A stretch of 26,456 nt of DNA from a virus, in IMG/VR virus record IMGVR_UViG_3300047444_000235, positions 1-26,456 of that record; one strand, 5' to 3'. The translations under genes and the position numbers were made by a program. The stretch's first letter is position 1; each line of letters begins with the position of its first letter. Below the pieces are notes generated by a model. It saw nothing but the letters and a program-made list of their open reading frames with translations, searched no databases and was not told the DNA's origin. Of the stretch, positions 15,241-22,466 are shown piece after piece.

Positions 15241-15254
15241 TCAGTCGGTCGCGT

Positions 15255-16541
15255 TCAGTCATCGTTCTTCTTGCGGCTTTCCATCCTCATCCGCATGACC
15301 TTGGCGGTCGCTTCGGCTTGGCCGCGGTCATAGTCGGCGGTCTGCGAAACGTCGCTGTGCGTCGCGGCATGGCGGACGAACTCGATCGGGGCGCCGGCCT
15401 GGATGGCTTCCGAGATCGCCCCTGAGCGACTGTCCATATTCCATACCTCGTCCGGTATCCCGCAGGCTCGCGCCACCATCCGCCATTTCCGGCGGTATTC
15501 GTTGCCCGACCACGGCCAGCCGTTTTGATCATTGGTGAGGAGGGGGCCGGACGCCGGCAGCAGGTGCCGGTTCACGGTGACCTTCTTCGTGATGGGATCG
15601 ACCATGATCAGGGTCTCGCCGCCGGCAACCTCCTGCAATTCTTCGAGCACCATCGGCGCCAGCTTCAAGTCGGCCTCCATCAGCTTTAGCTTCTTGCTGG
15701 TGATGTGCCGCAGGATCAGGTTCTCATCGATCTCCTGCCAGACGATACCCCGGAGCCACTTTTCCTTGCCCCTGACTACGGCGGATATGCCCTTTTCGGA
15801 CACGGGCACCCATTCGCCTATCACGTCCTTCTGGCGCAGGGTGCATTCAAACTGGAACGCCTGTCCGAGCGCGATCGAATCCCAGCCGAAGTGCTCCTTG
15901 GCCTTGGCCCGGATCGCGTTGGCGTGCTCGGCCGTGACGCTGACGCCGCGCGCCTTCGTTCCTTTGAATCGCATCTTGCTCATAACACCACATAGGCGCT
16001 CGCAGTCCGGATCTTCAAGCAGGGTCGCGCCGAAACTGAACAGAGCGCGGAGCTGACCGATAAAGGCCGATCCGGTTGCCAGCCGCTTGCCGTCCATGCT
16101 CCAGTCCTTATGCCACGCCAGCAGCACGCGTGCCTTGATGTCGGACAGAGCCTCGGTCCCGTGCCGCGCCGTAATGCGCCGGAGCATGCTGTCGCGATTC
16201 TGGCGGACGTGATAGCGGTTATTTTGATAGGGCGAATCCGCGTCGGAGCGATAGCAGTGGATCAGGGACCGCAGGCTTCCGTTGAAGGCATTGGGTGGCA
16301 GATCGACGCCGCGGCTCCACATGAGCATTTCGGACTGATACTGCTGGCATTGGGTAGAGATGTGAGCCGCCTCTATCGTAGTCGGCTCTACGCCGGACCA
16401 TAGCGTCACGCTTTTCGGCCGATATCCCTTCGTGACGAGATCGGTACGGGCCTGCCATGTCGCGGCCCATCCCTTCATTCGCATTCGCCAGACAAGGCCA
16501 GGCGCTTCGTGAGCCATTTTCGGTGGCTGTCGTTCGGTCAT
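15255..16541 (-). CDS. int: Tyrosine recombinase (phage integrase)
   Basis: I choose ATG 16541 (MTERQPPKMAHEAPG), which has ribosome site aagggg 6 bases upstream, giving 428 residues. The C-terminal catalytic domain shows Arg236 in CTLRQKDVIGEW, a beta-hairpin Lys near 283-284 (TSKKLKL), Arg372 in NMDSRSGAIS, His395 in HAATHSDVS and the nucleophile candidate Tyr404 in TADYDRG. It joins phage and host attachment sites. The usual HxxR box reads MxxR (Met369), a variant noted in findings. The N-terminal ~200 residues should hold the arm-type and core-binding domains. The winged-helix gene immediately upstream ends 2 bases before the start and is a candidate excisionase. Confidence 0.92.
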   Translation of the reverse strand: MTERQPPKMAHEAPGLVWRMRMKGWAATWQARTDLVTKGYRPKSVTLWSGVEPTTIEAAHISTQCQQYQSEMLMWSRGVDLPPNAFNGSLRSLIHCYRSDADSPYQNNRYHVRQNRDSMLRRITARHGTEALSDIKARVLLAWHKDWSMDGKRLATGSAFIGQLRALFSFGATLLEDPDCERLCGVMSKMRFKGTKARGVSVTAEHANAIRAKAKEHFGWDSIALGQAFQFECTLRQKDVIGEWVPVSEKGISAVVRGKEKWLRGIVWQEIDENLILRHITSKKLKLMEADLKLAPMVLEELQEVAGGETLIMVDPITKKVTVNRHLLPASGPLLTNDQNGWPWSGNEYRRKWRMVARACGIPDEVWNMDSRSGAISEAIQAGAPIEFVRHAATHSDVSQTADYDRGQAEATAKVMRMRMESRKKNDD

Positions 16542-16543
16542 CT

Positions 16544-16795
16544 TTATCCCCTTCGGGTTGGTGGAGCATCCACCATAAGCCCATTGTGTTTGTCCAGCCA
16601 CGCTTTAACAGCCGGCCAGTAGCGTCTATCCCCGAATAATGGTTGCTTTTTCGGGAAGCCGAATTTGCTTTCCAGCCCTGGCAACATCGAGCGCATCACC
16701 TTGTCCGGCACGCCGAGGCGGCGGATCAACTCTGAATCCTTCAGATATAGCTTATCCTTCTCGCGCTCGAGCGTTTCCGGCGCCGGCATGCTCAT
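16544..16795 (-). CDS. Winged-helix/AlpA-like protein, candidate excisionase
   Basis: An 83-residue product ending 2 bases upstream of the integrase start. The helix-turn-helix-like part is YLKDSELIRRLGVPDKVMR, followed by SKFGFPKKQPLFGDRRYW and AVKAWLDKHNGL, the 'F-P-x-K, RRYW, V-x-A-W-L-D' pattern of small recombination directionality or AlpA-type proteins. These bind DNA next to the attachment site. A regulatory or excision role is inferred from position and fold. Confidence 0.75.
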   Translation of the reverse strand: MSMPAPETLEREKDKLYLKDSELIRRLGVPDKVMRSMLPGLESKFGFPKKQPLFGDRRYWPAVKAWLDKHNGLMVDAPPTRRG

Positions 16796-16797
16796 GG

Positions 16798-17109
16798 CTA
16801 GTCGTCCGTTTTTCTGAGAAGTTCAGAAATATCGGGGGCCTGGACCATCCAGCCACGCTTACGAAATTCTGCCAACGACCCTTCGGCGATCGTGCATGCG
16901 CGATCTACAACTTCAGACGGGGTAGAATTGCGGATGACTGCGCGACCAGCGGAATCTTCTCCCTCTACTTCGCCAGCGATCATGCCCCAGCGTTCTATGA
17001 GGGCCATTGCGAAGCGCGCCTCTGTATTTGGAACTTCGGTATCGTGGACAGTAAACTTTTTAATGGAATTACGTCCATACTCTTCGGTAACGGCAACTTG
17101 CGTAGTCAT
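16798..17109 (-). CDS. Conserved phage protein, unknown
   Basis: A 103-residue product from ATG 17109 with ribosome site aagga. It has a beta-rich start (TTQVAVTEEYGRNSIKKFTV) and helical end (VVDRACTIAEGSLAEFRKRG, ISELLRKTDD). It overlaps the DUF5131 gene by ATGA and stops 2 bases before the winged-helix gene. No family recognised. Confidence 0.7.
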   Translation of the reverse strand: MTTQVAVTEEYGRNSIKKFTVHDTEVPNTEARFAMALIERWGMIAGEVEGEDSAGRAVIRNSTPSEVVDRACTIAEGSLAEFRKRGWMVQAPDISELLRKTDD

Positions 17110-17891
17110 GTGATTTTCCTTTCAGGGGTGGGTAAATGGTCATTCAACGGGAGCGGGGATGGTGGAAGCTGGCGCACCAGCAAATCGTCGGGGATCGGCT
17201 TCTTGCCGGTCATCTGCTTCATGAAGAAGGCGCGATTGAACCGGGCGCTCCCGTCCCGAAGATCGCGCGCCCATTGCGGGTTCATCTCGCGAGCGCCCCG
17301 ACCACTCTCGCCGCCGCAAATGATCCAGTCCGGTGCGTGCTTATCGAGAATGATCGGCCCGAGCATCGGCTCGAAGCTGCCAAACGTGAACAGCGGCCGG
17401 CATGTCAACATTGCGTCCCATAGCTTCATGCGGTCGCGGTCGTATTCTTCCTGGTTCGCAATGGTGGCGCCGAGCGCCGCATTTTCTGGCAGCAGCGGGT
17501 TACCGTGAAATGGGTCGGTCATCTTGTTGACGTTGCCAATCCGCTTCGTCAGCAATAGCCAGACGAGCGACGGCGTTTCCTCGATCAGCTTAAATAGATC
17601 CCGGCGCCATATCGGGTCCACTTCGTTATCGAACACGTCGGCGAGCGAAGCGCAGAATACAAACGGGCGCGCGCCGGCTGCCTGCGCCTGCTTGTTCCAG
17701 CGCCGCGGCTGTTGCCAATTCGCCGCCGATGTCCGTGACCTATCTTCGCCAGCACCCCACCGCACGCGGCCGTAGCGCGTGTCCATCATGGCTTCCGCAT
17801 AGCAATGGTCGCAGGCTGGCGAGACCTTCGTGCAGCCAATCCACGGATTAAAGGTGTGATCCGTCCACTCGATTTTGCTGTTCTCAGCCAT
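17106..17891 (-). CDS. DUF5131 (phage Gp37/Gp68) family protein, Fe-S type
   Basis: A 261-residue product beginning MAENSKIEWTDHTFNPW, the signature opening of the family. Cys20, Cys27 and Cys30 in GCTKVSPACDHCYAE form a radical-SAM-like iron-sulphur motif. Downstream conserved pieces are FVFCASLADVFDNEVD, WLLLTKRIGNV and WIICGGESGRGAREM. The family occurs in many phages and mobile elements, and its biochemical role is not established to my knowledge. Coupled by ATGA to the following gene. Confidence 0.9.
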   Translation of the reverse strand: MAENSKIEWTDHTFNPWIGCTKVSPACDHCYAEAMMDTRYGRVRWGAGEDRSRTSAANWQQPRRWNKQAQAAGARPFVFCASLADVFDNEVDPIWRRDLFKLIEETPSLVWLLLTKRIGNVNKMTDPFHGNPLLPENAALGATIANQEEYDRDRMKLWDAMLTCRPLFTFGSFEPMLGPIILDKHAPDWIICGGESGRGAREMNPQWARDLRDGSARFNRAFFMKQMTGKKPIPDDLLVRQLPPSPLPLNDHLPTPERKIT

Positions 17892-17893
17892 AA

Positions 17894-18142
17894 CTAATCC
17901 TTCGACGAGAGTGCGAGTGCGGCGCGTGCCTGCGCGAATTTGTCAGCATCAACCGTTAACCTTGTGCTCTCCGGAAGGTAATCAAAGAACGCCGTAAAGA
18001 ATGCGACGGTTTCTTCCAGGGCGGCGATTCGACGGCGCTGCCTGTACCAATCTTCACAAACGGCACTATGACCGGCGCAGCAATCACCACCGTCTGGCAT
18101 CATGCAATCGGGCAGATTTTGATCGGGATGAAAGACGCTCAT
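17894..18142 (-). CDS. Small phage protein with Cys-rich N-terminus
   Basis: An 82-residue product coupled by ATGA to the gene upstream. The N-terminal ~30 residues hold four Cys (DCMMPDGGDCCAGHSAVC). A helical region follows with RQRRRIAALEETVAFFTAFF. Cys spacing allows a metal site but is not diagnostic. No family recognised. Confidence 0.65.
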   Translation of the reverse strand: MSVFHPDQNLPDCMMPDGGDCCAGHSAVCEDWYRQRRRIAALEETVAFFTAFFDYLPESTRLTVDADKFAQARAALALSSKD

Positions 18143-18381
18143 AACGGCTCCTTTGAGGTGACCGTGGGGGACCGGCCTACATTTCCATCGGCCTGATTTT
18201 CGACGGCCGCGCTTTGCGGCGCCGCCCCACGGTGTTCTGAAGCCACCACCTTAGCCGACTCATTCAATCGCACGGCTTCCTGGTGGTCTCTGTATTCCCG
18301 GCAACGGTCGCGGCGTTCTTCAGTCCTGCAAACGTTGCTGAACGACCAGCTTTCGCAGAAATGGCAGTAAACGGCGCTCAT
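18139..18381 (-). CDS. Small zinc-finger-like protein
   Basis: I choose ATG 18381 (80 residues, MSAVYCHFCESWSFSNVC...) because it forms an ATGA overlap with the next gene; a longer frame to 18438 lacks this. A CxxC knuckle (CHFC) plus VCRTEERRDRC could bind zinc. The C-terminal half is polar and probably disordered. No family recognised. Confidence 0.65.
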   Translation of the reverse strand: MSAVYCHFCESWSFSNVCRTEERRDRCREYRDHQEAVRLNESAKVVASEHRGAAPQSAAVENQADGNVGRSPTVTSKEPL

Positions 18382-18560
18382 GGGGTTCCCCGCTCTGCCG
18401 GAGGCACCACGTGAGACTCCTTGACGTGGCGCTTCCATTGACTATGGGCATATACTTCGCCGTCAAAAAACGTGGCGCTTTTCCAGCCGCATTCGCATAT
18501 GATCTGGTCAAGCAACGCGGGGGCACCACCTTCCCACCATGTGAATTTGGGATCATCCAT
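18378..18560 (-). CDS. Small zinc-binding type protein
   Basis: A 60-residue product from ATG 18560 with a good ribosome site (gggagg). It has DQIICECGWKSATFFDGE and HSQWKRHVKES, i.e. CxC plus HxxxxxH, a zinc-finger-like spacing of the C2H2 kind. It ends in VPPAERGTP overlapping the next start. Possible nucleic-acid binding; unproven. Confidence 0.65.
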   Translation of the reverse strand: MDDPKFTWWEGGAPALLDQIICECGWKSATFFDGEVYAHSQWKRHVKESHVVPPAERGTP

Positions 18561-18834
18561 TGCTCGATCCTCCCACAACGCTCCTGAGGGCTTCGCGGGC
18601 AATGCGCCGTGCTTCGCCTGGCATCCTCGCCTCAACGCAAGATTCCAGCGCTTTCACCAGCGAGGCATGGCTGTTCACTGCCTTGACGATGAAGGCGGCG
18701 TTGGCAGCTTCATTTCTGCCGGAAGGGGTCCAGAAAATCGTCTCGTAATCGGCGCCGATAATCGATATCGCGCCTTTCCACGGCTCCCAATCGTCGCCTC
18801 CAATAACCCAAGGCGTTGGCGCGTGCTCAGCCAT
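18553..18834 (-). CDS. Phage protein, unknown
   Basis: A 93-residue product from ATG 18834, with ribosome site agggggc. N-terminal APTPWVIGGDDWEPWKGAIS and SIIGADYETIFW, then a helical half NEAANAAFIVKAVNSHASLV and EARRIAREALRSVV. This pattern (A-P-W-x-x-G, N-A-x-F-I-V-x-A-V-N) recurs in small phage proteins of unknown function. Confidence 0.7.
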   Translation of the reverse strand: MAEHAPTPWVIGGDDWEPWKGAISIIGADYETIFWTPSGRNEAANAAFIVKAVNSHASLVKALESCVEARMPGEARRIAREALRSVVGGSSNG

Positions 18835-19096
18835 TGTCGCCCCCTTGCATGGATGGTGTGGATACATCATCGGTGTGATCAACGACTTCGATATGATCCT
18901 TGAAGCTCGGCAAGTGGCTCCATCCGATCACGGTTGATCCGGGCCACGTTTGCAGGCTCCAGCCATCCTTGCCGTAGTAGCGACCGATATCAGGGTAGAA
19001 CGTGCCGTCCTTTAGTCCGATGAGCACGACGACCGCGCGATTGTCGCAAGGCAAATCGTTGAGAGACGGATAGAACCACTCGGGATCGTCAGACAT
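18827..19096 (-). CDS. DUF551-like small phage protein
   Basis: An 89-residue product from ATG 19096 with ribosome site aggagag. The pattern is W-x-P-S-L-N-D-L-P, VVVLIGLKDGTFY, then WSLQTWPGSTVIGWSHLPSF, matching the DUF551-type layout in which a query-like 'W-x-x-x-x-E-L-P' opens and 'W-x-P-L-P' closes. Function unknown. It overlaps the neighbour by 8 bases. Confidence 0.7.
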   Translation of the reverse strand: MSDDPEWFYPSLNDLPCDNRAVVVLIGLKDGTFYPDIGRYYGKDGWSLQTWPGSTVIGWSHLPSFKDHIEVVDHTDDVSTPSMQGGDNG

Positions 19097-19304
19097 CAGA
19101 GCTCTCCTGGGGAGTGTGCCAGTGGCACTCGCGAATAGTGATGCTGGCTTTGTTGCGTTTGACGTAGAAGTCCTTGACGTTTGGTGCGTCGCCATAGGAC
19201 ATCACGGCATCCTTCTTTAAGGGCTTATCAAGGAGCCATTTCGCGGCACGCACACCAAGAATCCAATCGTCGGGGTCGAGATCGGTTAGAATGACCTTCA
19301 TCAT
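19089..19304 (-). CDS. Small phage protein, unknown
   Basis: A 71-residue product starting with two Met codons. The first, at 19304, overlaps the upstream stop by ATGA and is preferred. Sequence: MKVILTDLDPDDWILGVRAA and AVMSYGDAPNVKDFYVKRN. It looks like a small alpha/beta fold. A long upstream extension in the same frame is shadow. No family recognised. Confidence 0.65.
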   Translation of the reverse strand: MMKVILTDLDPDDWILGVRAAKWLLDKPLKKDAVMSYGDAPNVKDFYVKRNKASITIRECHWHTPQESSDV

Positions 19305-19429
19305 CCCGGCCCCCATGGCAGGAGAAATGGCGTCGGCTTCGACTTGCAGTCTTTCCGAAGCTGGCGCGCGGCCCGGACCGTAATAACCGCCAGCGTGATT
19401 GCGCCGATCGCGGCGAGTGCGTGAATCAT
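19301..19429 (-). CDS. Membrane microprotein
   Basis: A 42-residue ORF, MIHALAAIGAITLAVITVRA then ARQLRKDCKSKPTPFLLPWG. It has one N-terminal helix followed by a basic stretch. Its ATG overlaps the stop of the gene upstream (ATGA) and its stop overlaps the next start, so translation is plausible on both sides. Confidence 0.6.
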   Translation of the reverse strand: MIHALAAIGAITLAVITVRAARQLRKDCKSKPTPFLLPWGPG

Positions 19430-20202
19430 TTGTCACCTTCTGAGTAGGGCCATTCGGCACGGTGATCCTGCGAAGAGAGTGCGTTTGGACATTGCGGGTC
19501 GGCGCAAGGCTCAAGCAAATTGCAGGATTCGCAGCGGGTCTTTTGATTGGCTGGGAACGACAGTGGGCGCGACATCGCGAACCGCCCCTTCGTATCGCCG
19601 CACCCCTCGCTGGTTTCGGCGGCTTCGGCCACATCGCTCTTATCGAAAGAGGGAACAGCGAGGTCGGTTACCTTAACCACGATTTCAGCGATCATTTCAT
19701 TGGCGCGGTCGATATCTTGCGGACAAAGCCAATCACCAACGTCGGTACAGATGGATTTCCCGCAAAGGATTTCGCTTACGGCGTTAAACGCCGCCTCTCG
19801 CGACGGTGGTGAAGCGGCAGGTGCGGGGATGAGGGCGGAGCGGGCTAAAGCTGCGGCGTCGTCAAGCCCCTTTGTAGAGCTATCCTGTGACCCGTAGGCT
19901 TCAACGAACGCTTCCAAAGCTTCCCGCATTTGCGCACTAGAGGCAAGGGCGGCGGCGATAGCATCGCGTTGCCCGACGCAAACATCACCCTTGCATCGCT
20001 TGTGTTCTTGATGGTCCTCTGTGCATTTGCACCAAAGATGAAAATCGGCCAATTCATCGGCGGCGGCGCTCGATGCAGCGGCAGGTGTGGGTATGCGTTC
20101 AATCTCCCTGCGAATATTCTCGCAAGCGGCCCTATATTGCGGACCGGCGTGACCGTTGAGATGGCGATCGATTATCGCCAGTATTTCTTCCCGTTCCGTC
20201 AT
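19426..20202 (-). CDS. Modular phage protein, unknown, with Cys-rich segments
   Basis: A 258-residue product from ATG 20202, which overlaps the gene upstream by ATGA; a start at 20244 is not supported. It opens MTEREEILAIIDRHLNGHAG and has Cys-rich patches at FHLWCKCTEDHQEHKRCKGD and at RCESCNLLEPCADPQCPN. The middle (DIDRANEMIAEIVVKVTDLA) looks helical. Mosaic composition suggests fused small phage modules. No enzyme motif is recognisable. Confidence 0.6.
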   Translation of the reverse strand: MTEREEILAIIDRHLNGHAGPQYRAACENIRREIERIPTPAAASSAAADELADFHLWCKCTEDHQEHKRCKGDVCVGQRDAIAAALASSAQMREALEAFVEAYGSQDSSTKGLDDAAALARSALIPAPAASPPSREAAFNAVSEILCGKSICTDVGDWLCPQDIDRANEMIAEIVVKVTDLAVPSFDKSDVAEAAETSEGCGDTKGRFAMSRPLSFPANQKTRCESCNLLEPCADPQCPNALSSQDHRAEWPYSEGDK

Positions 20203-20399
20203 GTCTGATGGTCCTGTTGAGGCTGCGCTGTACGGCTCGGCCATGTGTCAAGCACAGTGCGGGCTAATTGCCTTGACGTTTCAGCGCCAAGCGGGCGGCC
20301 ATTATCAACACGTCCGCGCGCGATCTCCTGCAAGACACGGCGGTAGCGCAGGGCTTCTTGGCGCAATCCGTCCAAATATTCGCGATCAATTTCGTTCAT
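20199..20399 (-). CDS. Small helical phage protein
   Basis: A 66-residue product from ATG 20399 with ribosome site cgggga. Strongly helical and charged (EIDREYLDGLRQEALRYRRV, then LQEIARGR). Ends in a Gln-rich tail, overlapping the next start by ATGA. No family recognised. Confidence 0.65.
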   Translation of the reverse strand: MNEIDREYLDGLRQEALRYRRVLQEIARGRVDNGRPLGAETSRQLARTVLDTWPSRTAQPQQDHQT

Positions 20400-20432
20400 G
20401 TCATCCCCGATTTGCTGCCGAGTGCGTGTATG

Positions 20433-20552
20433 CTATTCGAACCTGACGCCGCCGAAATATTCCAGAGCTGCAAGGCCAAGGCTGACGGCTGCGATAGTTC
20501 CGAAAACCAGATAGACCATCAGGAACGGACTGTTCTTCACCATCTCGAACAT
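20433..20552 (-). CDS. Membrane microprotein
   Basis: A 39-residue ORF if ATG 20552 is used (36 residues from ATG 20543). Core NSPFLMVYLVFGTIAAVSLG forms one membrane helix, ending GGVRFE. It overlaps the end of the upstream membrane microprotein. Both starts have poor ribosome sites, so reinitiation from the upstream gene is likely. Confidence 0.5.
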   Translation of the reverse strand: MFEMVKNSPFLMVYLVFGTIAAVSLGLAALEYFGGVRFE

Positions 20553-20644
20553 CCGTTCTTGCCGATCAGAATCCCGTCGATTACCCAGAACAAAATCGGC
20601 AGCGCGACTATCCAGATGACGATGGCGAGAGCTATCCAGATCAT
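20537..20644 (-). CDS. Membrane microprotein
   Basis: A 35-residue ORF, MIWIALAIVIWIVALPILFW then VIDGILIGKNGCSRW, preceded by a strong ribosome site (gggaggg) and overlapping the HNH gene by ATGA. It is nearly all one hydrophobic helix. Two such microproteins sit side by side here. Confidence 0.6.
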   Translation of the reverse strand: MIWIALAIVIWIVALPILFWVIDGILIGKNGCSRW

Positions 20645-20997
20645 GATCGTTCCCTCCCAGCTTCCCGAATGCTTCCGTCGAACCGGCGCCAGCGTGTGAT
20701 CGTGCGTGGCTTCTTGATCCCCAGGTGCTTCGCGCGCTTGCGGGCGGTTACTGACTTCTCGGCAACGTCTGTCCTTGTTTTGACCCGGTGACACGGAACA
20801 CACAAAAGTTGCAGATTGGATTCTCGGTGTTCTTCGCCGTTGATGAGGGCGATCGCGTGGTCAAATTGAGCGACGACAACGCGGTTGGTGCAGATCGCGC
20901 AATTTCCGTTGAATAGGTCGAATACGCGGATTTTAACGCGCGCAGGTATCGCCTGATCGTCATTGGCGGCTATCCATTCTGGAAGTTCGCGGCTCAT
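20641..20997 (-). CDS. HNH endonuclease
   Basis: A 118-residue product from ATG 20997, which overlaps the upstream stop (ATGA). HNH nuclease motif: Cys33 and Cys36 (NCAIC), Asp46-His47 (QFDHAIALINGEEH), Asn61 (SNLQLLC), and Cys66, Cys69, His70 (CVPCHRVK). This gives a zinc-bound beta-beta-alpha-metal site. Small HNH proteins in phages nick or cleave DNA, for instance in packaging or recombination; here it lies in the early operon rather than beside a terminase. The basic tail KPRTITRWRRF should bind DNA. Confidence 0.88.
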   Translation of the reverse strand: MSRELPEWIAANDDQAIPARVKIRVFDLFNGNCAICTNRVVVAQFDHAIALINGEEHRESNLQLLCVPCHRVKTRTDVAEKSVTARKRAKHLGIKKPRTITRWRRFDGSIREAGRERS

Positions 20998-21323
20998 CGA
21001 ACGCGCTCCGCAGCTCTGGCGTTGGCGTTCTCCGATTGCCAAACTGAAATAAGCATCTCGGCGGCTCTGGCACGGGCCTTATGCCGCTCAAGTTCCATCA
21101 CCGCTTCTGCCTCCGTATCCTTCAGACTGACGTAAAGCTCATTGGTTTCGACTTGGCTCTCGCGCTCTTTGACTGTGCCGGATGTCTGAAGATAGAACTC
21201 TGCATAGCCATGCCGGGAGCCATTTTCAGAATCGACAACGTCCTTCCGAGCGAGCGCCAGGGGATGGGGATCGATTGCCAAATAGGCCAGCGCATCAGAT
21301 ACGTTCTTGTCGGAAACAATCAT
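20994..21323 (-). CDS. Conserved helical phage protein next to SSB
   Basis: A 109-residue product with a ribosome site (aggtgag) just upstream. It opens MIVSDKNVSDALAYLAIDPH and continues as a long coiled coil (VETNELYVSLKDTEAEAVME, LERHKARARAAEMLISVW). Rhizobial phages carry similar proteins beside ssb. Its function is not known to me; a recombination accessory role is suggested only by position. Confidence 0.75.
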   Translation of the reverse strand: MIVSDKNVSDALAYLAIDPHPLALARKDVVDSENGSRHGYAEFYLQTSGTVKERESQVETNELYVSLKDTEAEAVMELERHKARARAAEMLISVWQSENANARAAERVR

Positions 21324-21330
21324 GGCTCAC

Positions 21331-21777
21331 CTAAAAAGGAATCTCGTCATCCATGTCGGCGTTACGAGCTTTCGGCATTGCGCGCTGGCTGATGGACTGC
21401 TGTTCTTCCTTCGGCTCGTTCCTGGCGGGGCCGTCCAGCATCGTTAGCGTTCCGCCAAACCCTTGAAGGACAACCTCGGTCGAATACTTCTCGACGCCGG
21501 ATTGATCGGTCCACTTGCGGGTTTGAAGTGCGCCCTCAAGGTAGACCTTGCTGCCCTTCTTCAAATACTGCTCGGCAATCTTGCAAAGTGGCTCAGAGAA
21601 GATAACAACGCGGTGCCACTCGGTTTTCTCCTTGCGCTCGCCCGACGACTTGTCGCGCCAGCTTTCCGAGGTCGCAATCGTGAGATTGCAAATCGGCTTT
21701 CCGTCCTGAGTGCGGCGGACTTCGGGGTCTTTCCCGAGATTGCCGATAAGGATGACTTTGTTGACTGATCCGGCCAT
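21331..21777 (-). CDS. ssb: Single-stranded DNA-binding protein
   Basis: A 148-residue protein, of typical length for a phage SSB. The OB-fold covers residues 1-110, with [52 protein letters not shown] and [15 protein letters not shown], the canonical SSB order. A short linker leads to the acidic tip DDEIPF, which recruits partner proteins. It protects single-stranded DNA during replication or annealing. Coupled to the upstream gene by TAATG, with an aagga site further upstream. Confidence 0.97.
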   Translation of the reverse strand: MAGSVNKVILIGNLGKDPEVRRTQDGKPICNLTIATSESWRDKSSGERKEKTEWHRVVIFSEPLCKIAEQYLKKGSKVYLEGALQTRKWTDQSGVEKYSTEVVLQGFGGTLTMLDGPARNEPKEEQQSISQRAMPKARNADMDDEIPF

Positions 21778-22466
21778 TAGCCTGTTTTCCTTTCGATATA
21801 TTCGACTGCATCCCGTTTTTCGAGTTGGCGCAGATGTTTGAGGTAGTCCGTATTGAGCATCGTCCGCCAGCTATCGGATAGGCGCGAAGCCCGGCTCTTG
21901 GCTGTGAGGGTCCACCGCTTGCAGTCCTCCACAGTTGCGAGTGTCTGAATTTCTTTTTGTAGCTCTGTGTAAATGGGCCTCTGCGCGTCCACGGTTAAAA
22001 CCTGGATGCCGTCAGCCCGATTGATGAGGTCTTCGGCGGGGACTTCCCCAATGTCTTCGGGGAGGGTGTCGTGCGTGCTATGGCGCTGCCGGAAGTCGTC
22101 GGATTCTTCCTCGGAGTAAATCGCCGCACCCGTTGCGTTCAGGAGCTTGATGGCAACTCGGTCTTTCGCCCTTTTTTCTGCGATCGACGCAGGATAGGCG
22201 ATCTTGCAGTTGGCAGGAGAAGCCTCGCCAAACGACCATTCCGTTCTGTCGCCCATCTTCCCGAAGACGCAGATGACCATGATCTTCTCGGCGGTATTGA
22301 CCTCAATGATTGCGGGGCGCTCAAACGTGATGCCGCGCGCAGCCACGATCCTCTCAATGGCAGAGTGCTTTACCGCCCACGATCCGGGGCGCACTTCCCA
22401 CATTTCGGATTCCGTAATCCCGTAAGTTTTCTGGAACTCCAGAATTTCTGGCGACTTCTTACCCAT
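21777..22466 (-). CDS. Probable recombination accessory protein (annealing type), unknown
   Basis: A 229-residue product directly upstream of ssb, coupled by TAATG. It opens [20 protein letters not shown], then [37 protein letters not shown], and the conserved-looking [18 protein letters not shown] then YSEEESDDF. The middle 'AEKRAKDR' and acidic 'YSEEE' patch recur in rhizobial phages and resemble the layout of ERF/Rad52-like annealing proteins (basic helix then acidic region). I infer a role in recombination with SSB, but no fold motif is diagnostic. Confidence 0.6.
   Translation of the reverse strand: MGKKSPEILEFQKTYGITESEMWEVRPGSWAVKHSAIERIVAARGITFERPAIIEVNTAEKIMVICVFGKMGDRTEWSFGEASPANCKIAYPASIAEKRAKDRVAIKLLNATGAAIYSEEESDDFRQRHSTHDTLPEDIGEVPAEDLINRADGIQVLTVDAQRPIYTELQKEIQTLATVEDCKRWTLTAKSRASRLSDSWRTMLNTDYLKHLRQLEKRDAVEYIERKTG

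Larger units (their letters stand above)
15113..15254. other. Non-coding gap beside integrase: candidate attachment/arm-site region
   Basis: A 142-base gap between the gene ending at 14723 and the integrase stop. The middle (about 15170-15225) is AT-rich. It is flanked by a perfect 12-base inverted repeat (15138-15149 and 15229-15240), and a 9-base copy of the core cagtcatcg occurs again at 15256-15264 inside the integrase C-terminal codons. Repeated short sites around an AT-rich core next to int are what arm-type integrase sites look like. The core cannot be located without a host sequence. Confidence 0.4.

Noticed and set aside
15532-16056. Plus-strand 174-residue frame
   Set aside because: Antisense to the integrase catalytic domain.
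16639-17508. Plus-strand 289-residue frame
   Set aside because: Antisense to three coupled genes (winged-helix, unknown, DUF5131) that have clear starts and family motifs.
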